Assembly: GCF_004295685.1 (NCBI RefSeq)
Contig: NZ_AP019368.1
Span: 2,377,501 to 2,441,500 of the forward strand
Length of the DNA stretch: 64,000 bases
Reading direction: 5' to 3'
Source of the DNA: Fluviispira sanaruensis
GTDB lineage: Bacteria > Bdellovibrionota_B > Oligoflexia > Silvanigrellales > Silvanigrellaceae
The first letter of the stretch is position 1. Every line of letters begins with the position of its first letter. A program made the position numbers and the translations under genes. Positions 27,289 through 36,281 of this stretch are shown here, one piece after another. Under the pieces are notes generated by a model. The model searched no databases, was not told the origin of the DNA, and saw only the letters and a list, made by a program, of their open reading frames with translations.

Positions 27289-27657
27289 TCAATGCGATAT
27301 TTTTTTAATAAAATGTGAACTACTTGTTTTGGCATTTGATTCATCAAAAACATCGCAAGCTAACTGAAAGTCATCAATATCTAAATAACCTTTTTCATTT
27401 AAGACATCTTTTAGTTTATGAAATGAATCCATAAGCAATGTATTTTGTTCGAGCAAGCCATCCATTTCTGCTCTTAATTTACATACTTCTCCACCAATTC
27501 GTGTCATAGTATCGAAGATCTGTTCAATTTGTTTTGATAAATTGACATTAAGGCCATTGTCATCGGTCACATTTCTTGGAGATTCAAGATCGAGAGCATA
27601 AGTGTCAAGACCTTCCTCTCCAGCTTCTTCATATGTTTCCTGAGGTATGTTGGCCAT
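27289..27657 (-). CDS. hypothetical acidic protein
   Basis: A 122-residue protein without a recognised domain. It begins with an acidic segment (MANIPQETYEEAGEEGLD) and has a likely helical or coiled region from about 50 to 95 (LSKQIEQIFDTMTRIGGEVC). The frame is open to 27753, but AAGGGGAAG directly before the ATG at 27657 decides the start. It is divergent from secA and ends two bases from the ABC ATPase stop. Confidence 0.55.
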   Translation of the reverse strand: MANIPQETYEEAGEEGLDTYALDLESPRNVTDDNGLNVNLSKQIEQIFDTMTRIGGEVCKLRAEMDGLLEQNTLLMDSFHKLKDVLNEKGYLDIDDFQLACDVFDESNAKTSSSHFIKKISH

Positions 27658-27846
27658 TGCTTCCCCTTCCAAATAGAAATCAGCAAACGCTCTTTTACAA
27701 CATCTCCCCTTGTCGGATGGATTTAACTTGAAATAAGAGGAAAGAATTGGCACCTTGTTTCTAAAATTGGCACAGACCTGAGAGGTGTGTTAAAAGGCCT
27801 CTGGTTTAGTATGTGTTTACTTTGTTGAAAGGATAAATTCTTAGTC

Positions 27847-30381
27847 ATGTTAAATATTCTCAAGTCTCTCTTTGGAACCAAAAACGATCGAGAATTGCGC
27901 AACACTGCGCCAATCCTTACAAAGATAAATATGCTCGAAGCCAAAATGCAATTGCTCAGCGACAGCGAACTCAAAGGCAAAACAGTTGAATATAAAGCTC
28001 GTTATAAAAAGGGAGAAACACTAGATTCACTTCTTCCAGAAGCTTTTGCCACTGTTCGTGAAGCCAGTAAACGTTGCCTTGGCAAAAGACATTTTGATGT
28101 TCAGCTTATTGGTGGGTTCGTACTGCACCAAGGAAAAATTGCAGAAATGCGTACAGGTGAAGGAAAAACATTAACAGCAACAGCACCTGTCTATCTAAAT
28201 GCGATTTCTGGAAAAGGCGTGCATGTCGTGACCGTCAACGAATATCTTGCATCGACTCAATCTGAAGAAATGGGACGTTTATACACTTTTCTCGGCTTAA
28301 CAACTGGATGTATTCTTTCTGGCATGAACGATCACCAGCGACAAGAAGCTTATGCTTGTGATGTCACTTACGGCACCAATAACGAGCTCGGCTTTGACTA
28401 TTTACGTGATAATATGAAAGTTCGTCTTGAAGATTTCTGTCAACGCGGACATCACTTTGCCATTGTGGATGAAGTGGACTCTATTTTAATCGATGAAGCT
28501 AGAACTCCACTTATTATCAGTGGTCCTTCGGACACTTCCTCAGATAAATATCTTGTTGCAAATAATGCCATTCGTGGACTGAGAAAAGAAATCGATTACA
28601 CTGTCGATGAAAAATCTCGCGCATGTGCTTTAACAGAAGCAGGAATTTCTAAAGTCGAAAAACGTTTAAATATTGATAATCTTTTTGATCCTGAGCACAA
28701 TGAACTCGTTCATGCATGTAACAATGCACTGCGTGCTCATGTTCTATTCCGCAAAGATGATCACTATATCGTGCAAAATGGACAAATTATTATTGTTGAC
28801 GAATTCACGGGTCGCCTTATGCACGGTCGCCGCTTTTCGGACGGATTGCACCAAGCATTGGAAGCAAAAGAAAATGTGCAAATCCAAGCAGAGAATCAAA
28901 CGCTCGCACAAGTGACTCTGCAAAATTATTTTAGAATGTACGATAAGCTTTCTGGGATGACTGGAACTGCTGATACCGAAGCTGTCGAGTTTCACAATAT
29001 TTATAAATTAAATGTTGTTGTCGTACCTACAAATAGACAAATGATTCGTAAAGATCACGATGATGTTTTATTTTTAAAACAAACAATTAAATTCAATGCT
29101 GTTGCAGATGAAATTGAAAAAATTCATAAGACAGGACAGCCTATTTTAGTTGGTACGGTGAGCATTGAAAAAAGTGAATTGCTTTCCGAGTTGCTAAAAA
29201 AGAAAAACATTAAACACCAAGTTCTAAATGCAAAGCATCATGAGCAAGAAGCGCATATTATTGCCCAAGCAGGCCAAAAAAGCCGTGTTACATTATCCAC
29301 TAATATGGCTGGGCGTGGAACCGATATTATTTTGGGCGAAGGAGTTGCAGAACTCGGTGGACTTTACGTAATCGGAACCGAGCGTCACGAAAGCCGACGC
29401 ATTGACAATCAGCTGCGCGGACGTTCAGGTCGCCAAGGTGATCCAGGCGCAAGTAAATTCTTTCTTTCTTGGGAAGATGAACTTATGCGCAGATTTAATA
29501 ACAAAGCAAATCAATTTATTATGGAACGTTTCGTGGGCGATGAAGCAATCCACGACCCTCGCTTAACCAATGTCATTGGTAAAGTGCAAAAACGAGTGGA
29601 AGGCTTTAACTATGACATTCGTAAACAACTTCTCCAATACGATGATGTTTTAAATCAGCAAAGAAAAGCGATTTATGCTGCGCGTATGCGAATTCTCCGA
29701 AAAGAAAATGTAAAAGAAATTCTGGCGGGTGATCCCATCGAAAAATTTGCTCGGACAATTTGTGATGATTTTACTCCACCTTCAGGCTTGCCTGGCGAAA
29801 TAGTTACTGTTGATTACCGTAATTTAGAAAGAGTTCTTTTCCGCAGTTTCAACAAAGCAATTCCTTTCAACGAAAGTGAAAGAAAAAATAACGAGATTGG
29901 CAGAGATGAATTTTACGCACTCATTACCAAGAAATTAATGACTGAATACGAAGAAAAAGAAAATCTTTTTGGGCATGAACAAATGCGTGATATTGAACGC
30001 TGGGTAATGCTGCAAACCATCGACTCCTGGTGGAAAGATCATTTATTAAATATCGACCATCTTAAGGACGGAATTGGCTTACGTGGTTATGCACAAAAAG
30101 ATCCTTTGCAAGAATATAAAAACGAAGCCTTCGAACTCTTTAAAAGACTTATCAGCGCTATTAAACAAGACTCTCTGCAAATGATCTTCAGAGTACAACC
30201 AAATTTGGCAGAAAAATTCATTGCCGAAGCGAAAGCAGAAGTGGAAAAGAAGGCCAGACTTGAACTTAAAAACTCACAAGCAGAACATCAAGATCCAGAG
30301 GATGCATTTGAGCACAAGCTAGAAGAAAAAGAAGAAATTGAACGCAAAAAGGCCATGTATAGCAATTTAAATACAATATAA
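27847..30381 (+). CDS. secA: preprotein translocase ATPase SecA
   Basis: An 844-residue SecA, the motor that drives unfolded proteins through SecYEG. Walker A is in MRTGEGKTLTA (about 101-111), the DEVD box is near 208-211 within VDEVDSILIDEARTPL, and the second helicase half has VTLSTNMAGRGTDI and QLRGRSGRQGDPG. The scaffold and wing regions are present. The C-terminal zinc tail (CxCxSGxxxxxC-H/C) that binds SecB and lipids in E. coli is absent; the protein ends in an acidic, charged tail. Confidence 0.97.
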   Translation: MLNILKSLFGTKNDRELRNTAPILTKINMLEAKMQLLSDSELKGKTVEYKARYKKGETLDSLLPEAFATVREASKRCLGKRHFDVQLIGGFVLHQGKIAEMRTGEGKTLTATAPVYLNAISGKGVHVVTVNEYLASTQSEEMGRLYTFLGLTTGCILSGMNDHQRQEAYACDVTYGTNNELGFDYLRDNMKVRLEDFCQRGHHFAIVDEVDSILIDEARTPLIISGPSDTSSDKYLVANNAIRGLRKEIDYTVDEKSRACALTEAGISKVEKRLNIDNLFDPEHNELVHACNNALRAHVLFRKDDHYIVQNGQIIIVDEFTGRLMHGRRFSDGLHQALEAKENVQIQAENQTLAQVTLQNYFRMYDKLSGMTGTADTEAVEFHNIYKLNVVVVPTNRQMIRKDHDDVLFLKQTIKFNAVADEIEKIHKTGQPILVGTVSIEKSELLSELLKKKNIKHQVLNAKHHEQEAHIIAQAGQKSRVTLSTNMAGRGTDIILGEGVAELGGLYVIGTERHESRRIDNQLRGRSGRQGDPGASKFFLSWEDELMRRFNNKANQFIMERFVGDEAIHDPRLTNVIGKVQKRVEGFNYDIRKQLLQYDDVLNQQRKAIYAARMRILRKENVKEILAGDPIEKFARTICDDFTPPSGLPGEIVTVDYRNLERVLFRSFNKAIPFNESERKNNEIGRDEFYALITKKLMTEYEEKENLFGHEQMRDIERWVMLQTIDSWWKDHLLNIDHLKDGIGLRGYAQKDPLQEYKNEAFELFKRLISAIKQDSLQMIFRVQPNLAEKFIAEAKAEVEKKARLELKNSQAEHQDPEDAFEHKLEEKEEIERKKAMYSNLNTI

Positions 30382-30419
30382 TAATTGAATTTAAATATTA
30401 TAATTGAATTTAAATATTA
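30382..30419. repeat. 19-bp perfect tandem duplication after secA
   Basis: TAATTGAATTTAAATATTA occurs twice head to tail, directly after the secA stop codon. The unit is AT-rich. It may be slippage product; no function is evident. Confidence 0.8.
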
Positions 30420-30436
30420 TAAATAAATTTAAAAAA

Positions 30437-31720
30437 TCAAGAAGCAACTCTTTTCGGCAACACAAAAATAATATTTGTGTTGTCTGATATTTTGTCGAAT
30501 TTTAAGTAGCCACCTTGTCTATCGATCACGTTAGAGAGCAATTTTATATCAATAAAATAAAATTGATTGTTAAATTGATGCATTGGTTTAATATCATCTT
30601 TATGAAAAAGACCCCGTTCAAAGCGATTGCAACTATCCGTAAAACAAAATTCTATTCTATCATTAAATTCTGTGAGCAGTAATTCTATCCATCTACATTT
30701 TTTGTATTTTAAAATCTTAATAGAATTATTGATTAAATAAAGAAGGACATAAACAATAGATGAAGGTCTGCATTCTAATTCAAGTTTAGGATCAACATCC
30801 ATCACAATATTATATTGTATATCGTGATTTTTAATTTTATCTAAGAAAAATAGATTAACAGTATCAATTATTTGCGACATATTAGTATTTTGAATATTAT
30901 TCTGATCTAAATTTCTATAAAATGTTTTAATGGAATTTATTTTTTTTGCTGCGTTAAAGCTCTTAACAGAGATCAATTCTACATCATTAAGAACAATATT
31001 TTTGTTGAATTCTTGTCGAACTAAGATAGATGAGGTTTTAATGGATTTTATATAAATATCTGCTAAGGAACGATTAACTTCGTTTAATACTTGTATTGTT
31101 AAAATATTGCAAAAAACATTTTGCTCGTATTGAAATAATTTTTCTTTTTTTAGACATAATTCCTTCTTTTCTTTTATTAAATTCTTTTCAGCCAATTTTT
31201 GCTTGATTTCTATTCTCTTATTTTCTAAAAGATTCATTGCAAATCTAGAGAGATATTTTAGTGAATTAATTTGATATTTAGTAACTTTTTTAGGATTAGT
31301 CCCCAATACACAAAGTGAACCGATTCGATGTCCAGATTGAGTAATTAAAGGTGCGCCAATATAAAATCGAATATTCCTTTCCTTAACGGCAGGAATTTCT
31401 GAAAAACGATGATCATTTAAAGTATTTTGCACAATTAAAACATCATCACTTAATATAGTATAACCACAGAAAGAGCTATGTCTGGGTACTTCTTTGATTG
31501 AATATCCTAGACTTGAAATAAGTTGAACACTATTTTCTTGGACTAAGGTAATTGCAGAGATAGGGCATTTAAATATTTGCATAGCTAGAAAAGTAATTTC
31601 TCTGAATTCTTTTCCGAATACTTCTTTCAATAAGTCATAATTACGTAGGACTTCTAGCCGTTCTTTTTCGTCAATAGGTACTAAACTAACTTTATTTTTC
31701 TGGGGTCGGGTGGCACTCAT
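30437..31720 (-). CDS. GAF-domain protein with degenerate kinase-like C-terminus
   Basis: A 427-residue protein. Residues of about 40-180 form a GAF domain (FCGYTILSDDVLIVQNTLND, FYIGAPLITQSGHRIGSLCV), the small-molecule sensing type found in kinases and cyclases. A coiled-coil region follows, then a stretch like HATPase with an N-box-like YLINNSIKILKYK but FTDSCN in place of the glycine-rich DxGxG box. ATP binding is therefore doubtful. The TTG at 31750 is in frame, but AGGA before the ATG at 31720 is preferred. Signal and partner unknown. Confidence 0.75.
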   Translation of the reverse strand: MSATRPQKNKVSLVPIDEKERLEVLRNYDLLKEVFGKEFREITFLAMQIFKCPISAITLVQENSVQLISSLGYSIKEVPRHSSFCGYTILSDDVLIVQNTLNDHRFSEIPAVKERNIRFYIGAPLITQSGHRIGSLCVLGTNPKKVTKYQINSLKYLSRFAMNLLENKRIEIKQKLAEKNLIKEKKELCLKKEKLFQYEQNVFCNILTIQVLNEVNRSLADIYIKSIKTSSILVRQEFNKNIVLNDVELISVKSFNAAKKINSIKTFYRNLDQNNIQNTNMSQIIDTVNLFFLDKIKNHDIQYNIVMDVDPKLELECRPSSIVYVLLYLINNSIKILKYKKCRWIELLLTEFNDRIEFCFTDSCNRFERGLFHKDDIKPMHQFNNQFYFIDIKLLSNVIDRQGGYLKFDKISDNTNIIFVLPKRVAS

Positions 31721-32248
31721 TCGATATTCCTGAAAGTGACGATTTAACAATTATTTTTTAAAATAATCATTACAAAAGCATTCCTGTCTTAATTTAATTC
31801 TTTTTTTAATAATTGTATTTATAATCAAATATTTATATTAGGCATTCGCCTTTATTGTAAAAAAACAAATAAACTTGCACAAAATTCACTTTCTTTAAAA
31901 CGGAACGTAAAATTATACATTAAAACAAAAATAAAACATTCGAAGAATTTTAAAAAAAAGCGATAACTTATTAACTTATAAAAGTAAATATTAAAAATTT
32001 AGATATCACTCAAATTAATTTCTCTTTGTTTAAGTTTCATTTAGAATAATTACCAAAAGAACCCCAACTACTCACAATATAAATCTTCATTTCAAATTTG
32101 ACAACAAAACAACAGCATATTCTTAAAATTAATTTGATCAAAATGAAAAATATTCTTAATATCTTAAAAATATTTATCTTTATTGATTAAATTAGTATTC
32201 TAACACTTAGAGAAATTGACAATTAAACAAAATAGGAGAATTATATTT
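31721..32248. other. AT-rich intergenic stretch
   Basis: About 530 bases of very AT-rich DNA between divergent genes. It must hold promoters for the GAF protein and the symporter, but no pair of hexamers stands out and no RNA gene or operator was identified. Confidence 0.5.
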
Positions 32249-32287
32249 ATGAAGGATAAGCCTATGTTTAATATTGCAAAAACTTAG
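32249..32287 (+). CDS. possible 12-residue leader peptide before the symporter
   Basis: MKDKPMFNIAKT is preceded at eight bases by AGGAGA, a better Shine-Dalgarno than most genes here have. It ends 41 bases before the symporter start. Position suggests a leader peptide or a decayed gene start; there is no obvious attenuator. Confidence 0.25.
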   Translation: MKDKPMFNIAKT

Positions 32288-32328
32288 GTAAAAAAATCAT
32301 CTATTTTAGATTAATTTTAGGAACTTAT

Positions 32329-33573
32329 ATGTTAGGCAAGTTTTTCAAAAGAAAATTAGACTGGAATCTCATTATTCTTTTATTTTCTATATTTTTAGGA
32401 GGACTTTGCGGATATTATTTTCCTAACTTTATTCAATCTATTGAGTGGATTGGTAAAATATTCATGAACACTCTCATGATGTTAGTTTTACCACTTATTT
32501 TTCTTGCTCTCGTTGGCGCAATAACCTCGTTAAGCGATATTTCAAAATTAGGATCCCTTGGTAAAGTAACAATTGTAATTATAATTATAAATGTCGGTTC
32601 TGCTGCATTTATTGGATTGTTACTGAGTTTATTTCTAAAACCTGGCCAAGGAGTAAATCCAAGTTTGATGGGACAAGATTTACAAACAATGTTATCTCAA
32701 TCATCACAAAACTTAGGCTTTTCTGAATTTATCCTTGGAATGTTCCCTGCGAATTTAGGTGAGGTTGCCATTCGCTCTCAAATTCTCCCAATCGTTGTCT
32801 TCGGTATATTTTTTTCAATTGTGGCTTTGCGTATGCTTAATAAAAGTTCAGTAGCAAGTGCGTTGAAAGTCTGTAAAGGTTTTAAAGAAATACTCATGGG
32901 CATGATTTCAGCTGTTATGAAACTCACCCCAATTGCTTTATTTTCTCTTATTGGCAACTCTGTTTCTTCTTCTCTCTTAAAAGGAAACTTAGCTGAAGAC
33001 ATGATGGGAATTTTTAAATTTTTAATAATATTCCTTTTAGGTTGTGTGATACTCTGTATTTTACAGTTTATTATATTAAGAATTCTTTGTGGAAAAAATG
33101 CCAATTCTTTTTTAGCTCAGTCAATTGGTTGTATTTCGACTGGTTTCGCAACGGCCAGCTCTCTCGCTACTTTACCCGTTATGCTCATAGCTGCAGAAAC
33201 ACAAAAAATCGATGAAACAATTGCTAAATTCGCTCTTCCCTTAACTGTAGTATTCAACCTTGGCTCATCTGCTTTGTATGTTTCCTCTGCAACTCTCTTC
33301 GTTTCTCAAGTCCTTGGCATAGAAATATCAGGATTTAACATCTTTTTAATTTATATCACCACCGTCATTACAGGATTAGGAACAACTGGAATTCCAAATG
33401 CGGGTTTTATAGCGACAGTCACCGTGCTGAAAACCATTTCAGTTCCAGCCACTTCCGTTGCAATATTGTTTCCAATAGACGCTGTTTTAGGACGGGTAAG
33501 AACATCAGTTAATATTTGGGGACACCTTGTCTGCACCAAATTAATTCAATTTTGGATATCTAAACAACAATAA
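32329..33573 (+). CDS. dicarboxylate/amino acid:cation symporter (DAACS family)
   Basis: A 414-residue inner-membrane carrier of the GltP/DctA family, which takes up glutamate, aspartate or C4-dicarboxylates with H+ or Na+. About eight membrane segments and the re-entrant loops are visible; the serine-rich loop region appears as STGFATASSLATLPV and the second loop as TGLGTTGIPNAGF, with the substrate-binding part FPIDAVLGRVRTSVNIWG near the C-terminus. AGGA precedes the ATG. The stop abuts that of the convergent phospholipase gene with no space. Confidence 0.92.
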   Translation: MLGKFFKRKLDWNLIILLFSIFLGGLCGYYFPNFIQSIEWIGKIFMNTLMMLVLPLIFLALVGAITSLSDISKLGSLGKVTIVIIIINVGSAAFIGLLLSLFLKPGQGVNPSLMGQDLQTMLSQSSQNLGFSEFILGMFPANLGEVAIRSQILPIVVFGIFFSIVALRMLNKSSVASALKVCKGFKEILMGMISAVMKLTPIALFSLIGNSVSSSLLKGNLAEDMMGIFKFLIIFLLGCVILCILQFIILRILCGKNANSFLAQSIGCISTGFATASSLATLPVMLIAAETQKIDETIAKFALPLTVVFNLGSSALYVSSATLFVSQVLGIEISGFNIFLIYITTVITGLGTTGIPNAGFIATVTVLKTISVPATSVAILFPIDAVLGRVRTSVNIWGHLVCTKLIQFWISKQQ

Positions 33574-34308
33574 TCATTTTGAAAAATTACATTCTTTTTT
33601 CTTCTCATTATTGAGAAACTGAATACCAATCCCAAATGCTTGGGTAAAATGATTAAACTCAATTAAGCTCTGCCCATAGCCGTAAAAATACTGAAAATAT
33701 AAAGCATAGTCACGATAAAAATTATATGATTGCGATGCAGTGATTTGAATGCGATCGATATTTTCGATATTTTGTATCGAAATTTTTGTTTCAAAATTCC
33801 CTATTTTATAAGATCCAGTTACTTTTTCATAGCCGAGATAGTCTTCTATTTTTTCCGAGTGATGAGTAAATGTTGTTTCGTTATCAACCGGCAAAAACCA
33901 AGCCATAAACTCAAAGGAAAAATCTTTTTGCTCATAATTAAATTTCCCATACACTCTATTCCAAGACATTTCATAATCTGTACCTAAGCCATTTGATTCA
34001 TGTGAATAACCTAAACTTGCTTTATTATGTTCGTTTATTTTATATAATAAAAATGCTTCTGGGTTATAATCGCTTGAGCGAAACCAAGGTCTAATTTCAT
34101 ACAATTGCCAAAAGGATTTTAAGGTAAATGCCGCATTTAAAGATATGTGCTCCCATTCATAAATAGGAGCATAGACACTCAATTGCGCTTTGAACTCCTT
34201 ACTTTCAACAGGCTCATTTTCTACAGACATTTCATTATAAAGACTATAATAGGGTGAAGCTGTATAATAATAGGGTAAAATATAATTATCTTGATATAGT
34301 TCAAACAT
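33574..34308 (-). CDS. pldA: OMPLA-type outer membrane phospholipase A lacking a signal peptide
   Basis: A 244-residue protein matching mature OMPLA, a 12-strand barrel that hydrolyses phospholipids misplaced in the outer leaflet. Catalytic residues H103, S105 and N117 sit in GYSHESNG and SWNRVYG with the E. coli spacing (His+2 Ser, +14 Asn). The frame starts at what should be the mature N-terminus (FELYQDNYILPYYYT), and a stop codon lies six bases upstream, so no signal peptide can be added in frame. It is either truncated, started by an unusual mechanism, or a decaying gene. Confidence 0.82.
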   Translation of the reverse strand: MFELYQDNYILPYYYTASPYYSLYNEMSVENEPVESKEFKAQLSVYAPIYEWEHISLNAAFTLKSFWQLYEIRPWFRSSDYNPEAFLLYKINEHNKASLGYSHESNGLGTDYEMSWNRVYGKFNYEQKDFSFEFMAWFLPVDNETTFTHHSEKIEDYLGYEKVTGSYKIGNFETKISIQNIENIDRIQITASQSYNFYRDYALYFQYFYGYGQSLIEFNHFTQAFGIGIQFLNNEKKKECNFSK

Positions 34309-34465
34309 AATTTAACTCAAAAAATATTTATTCTTTAAAATTATCCTACGTTAAAATTTAGTATTTTATTCATTTATTTGACATTATAAATTTTTCCTAT
34401 TACTAAGAATATTCATAAATATCTTCTAAAATAATAAAGATACTTTCTCTCTTTCGGTAGAAATA

Positions 34466-35359
34466 ATGAGAACTTCAATGCGTTTAAAAATTTTAATTTC
34501 AATGCTATTTATTTTATTTCATACACAAGTTTTATCTAATCAAAATCCAAATGAAGATCAGATAAATCAAAATAATAATGATGACGATAATCATTTTTTT
34601 GGCGGTGAGTGGTATGTTTCTTGGGGCTACAATAAGGATTATTGGCGCCCAACGGATATCCATGTTGTGCAAAAATCATTAAATAATGACTTTACTGTTC
34701 ATGATGTCCATGCAGTGGATTATCCCCAATGGGACACAGGTTACAGTATTTTTACGCCTGAAATAACAACTCCACAATGGAATCTAAGAATAGGCCGTTA
34801 TATCGATGCAAAAAGAAATTATGCTCTAGAGTTTAGTTTTGATCACACAAAATTTAGCTCTGTTATCGATCAAAATGCCCATATTACAGGTACAATCGGT
34901 GGTCAAAGCGTCGATATGTATCATCAGCTAACAACTGCTTATTTTAGATATGATCTGCACAACGGCGCCAATCATATTATGTTTAATATTGTAAGGAGAT
35001 TTTCATTAGCAGGTGAGGTTAACCAAGACTATAGTCTCAATACAGTGGTAAAACTTGGTGCGGGTATTATGTTACCTCATGCTGACAACTCTATTTTTGG
35101 CAACCAAAATAACAATGGCGGCTTAGCCTTCGGCAATTGGTTTGGCTTGACCTCAGGTTGGTGGCAACTCAATGGGATAACGACCGGAGTAGAAGCCGGT
35201 CTTCAATTTGTTTTCTGGAAACCATTTTATTTGGAATTTACTTTTAAAGAAGCTATTGCAAAAATGTTTAATGTTCCCGTTTATCAGGGTGTGGCTGACC
35301 ATGTGCTCATAATGAGTGAACTTATTTTAAGTGTTGGTTATACCTTCAATTCAAGATAA
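34466..35359 (+). CDS. predicted outer membrane beta-barrel protein
   Basis: A 297-residue protein with a signal peptide (about 1-24, ending VLS) and an Asn/Asp-rich segment. The rest has alternating hydrophobic, aromatic-rich stretches typical of barrels (WNLRIGRYIDAKRNYALEFS, MYHQLTTAYFRYDL) and ends in an aromatic-rich strand (ILSVGYTFNSR). No family is recognised. It is divergent from the OMPLA gene. The second methionine (residue 5) is an alternative start. Confidence 0.65.
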   Translation: MRTSMRLKILISMLFILFHTQVLSNQNPNEDQINQNNNDDDNHFFGGEWYVSWGYNKDYWRPTDIHVVQKSLNNDFTVHDVHAVDYPQWDTGYSIFTPEITTPQWNLRIGRYIDAKRNYALEFSFDHTKFSSVIDQNAHITGTIGGQSVDMYHQLTTAYFRYDLHNGANHIMFNIVRRFSLAGEVNQDYSLNTVVKLGAGIMLPHADNSIFGNQNNNGGLAFGNWFGLTSGWWQLNGITTGVEAGLQFVFWKPFYLEFTFKEAIAKMFNVPVYQGVADHVLIMSELILSVGYTFNSR

Positions 35360-35407
35360 ATATACCTCAGTGAACCTTTTATCCCTAAAGAAACAAAAAT
35401 GCGGCAC

Positions 35408-35803
35408 TTATTGAAAAAAAGAGATCATCCACAAATGTCCGTCTAAGTCTGAAAATCCTTTAACATACATAAAACTATAATCATTCTTATCCAAAAGATG
35501 TTGATGCTCCGTCGCTCCCAACTTCGTTGCTTTTTTAATATAATTATCTACTTCTGCTTTCGAAGAGACTGAAATACTTACATACGATTCTTTAAATGTG
35601 AAAGGGTCACAGATTTCTTTCACAACTATCTTATTGAATACAGGCTCATTTATAAGCATAACATAACAATTTTTCCCTATTACCATACATAATGCATTCG
35701 CATAGGTATAGATTGGCTCAAAGGAAAATCCCAATTTGCTAAAAAATTCTTTAGACTTTTCTAAATCTTTTACGGGTAGACTGACAAAGAATGCCTTATA
35801 CAT
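35408..35803 (-). CDS. VOC-family (glyoxalase/bleomycin-resistance fold) protein
   Basis: A 131-residue protein with two beta-alpha-beta-beta-beta modules: VSLPVKDLEKSKEFFSKLGF at the N-terminus and FSDLDGHLWMISFF at the C-terminus, as in glyoxalase-fold proteins of the PhnB/lactoylglutathione lyase-like type. The metal-ligand acids are not certain. Substrate unknown. Confidence 0.8.
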   Translation of the reverse strand: MYKAFFVSLPVKDLEKSKEFFSKLGFSFEPIYTYANALCMVIGKNCYVMLINEPVFNKIVVKEICDPFTFKESYVSISVSSKAEVDNYIKKATKLGATEHQHLLDKNDYSFMYVKGFSDLDGHLWMISFFQ

Positions 35804-35896
35804 ATATCACCACTCTTAAAATTTTGTTTTTATCATATCACAAAAAATTGAAACTGATGTCATAAAATTAACGGGTTTTTTTGAATTTTTATTTCG

Positions 35897-35971
35897 GGGG
35901 ATTTTATAAATATATGTTTTTATTTTTATTCTTAATCTCTCGGTAAAAGAAAGAGCATCCTTTCAGGGCAG
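35897..35971 (+). repeat. 75-bp direct repeat, copy 1
   Basis: Identical over 75 bp to 35994-36068, with a 97-base offset. It contains the left half of the structured element described at 36039-36112 and breaks off four bases into its 28-bp core. Confidence 0.95.
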
Positions 35972-35993
35972 TGGTTTTTCAAAGTCTTTGTTC

Positions 35994-36068
35994 GGGGATT
36001 TTATAAATATATGTTTTTATTTTTATTCTTAATCTCTCGGTAAAAGAAAGAGCATCCTTTCAGGGCAG
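35994..36068 (+). repeat. 75-bp direct repeat, copy 2
   Basis: Second copy of the 75-bp repeat. Here the sequence continues into the complete core and right arm of the hairpin element. Confidence 0.95.
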
Positions 36069-36112
36069 AGTTGCTGGCCGCAAATGCCCTTCAAGAATGC
36101 TTTTCTTTTACC
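36039..36112 (+). repeat. structured element E1 with shared 28-bp core
   Basis: Outer arms 36039-36055 (GGTAAAAGAAAGAGCAT) and 36097-36112 (ATGCTTTTCTTTTACC) are complementary except for one extra base. Inside, AGGGCA pairs with TGCCCT, and TTGC with GCAA around a TGGCC loop. The core 36065-36092 is an exact inverted copy of 36925-36952. No known element family is recognised. Confidence 0.85.
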
Positions 36113-36281
36113 TAAATTTCTGCCTAAATAAAGCCAACTTATATTTTAAAATCGTTTTTTGGGGTGACTTCGGGGGTTTTGCGCAAGTTTATTTCGGAAG
36201 AATTAACAAATTAAGTATTTCATTTTTAAACTTTATAAGGTAAGCTTCAACTCTTTTATCTATTTTACTTATGCGAGAGAA

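Noticed and set aside
27657-27753. N-terminal extension of the hypothetical protein next to secA
   Set aside because: A strong RBS lies directly before the ATG at 27657, and the extension would occupy the secA upstream region.
35897-36068. CRISPR array
   Set aside because: Only two long direct copies with a 22-base gap, no regular spacers and no cas genes.
36039-36112. Integron attC site
   Set aside because: In attC sites the ends are conserved and the centre varies; here the centre is identical and the ends vary. No integrase gene is present.
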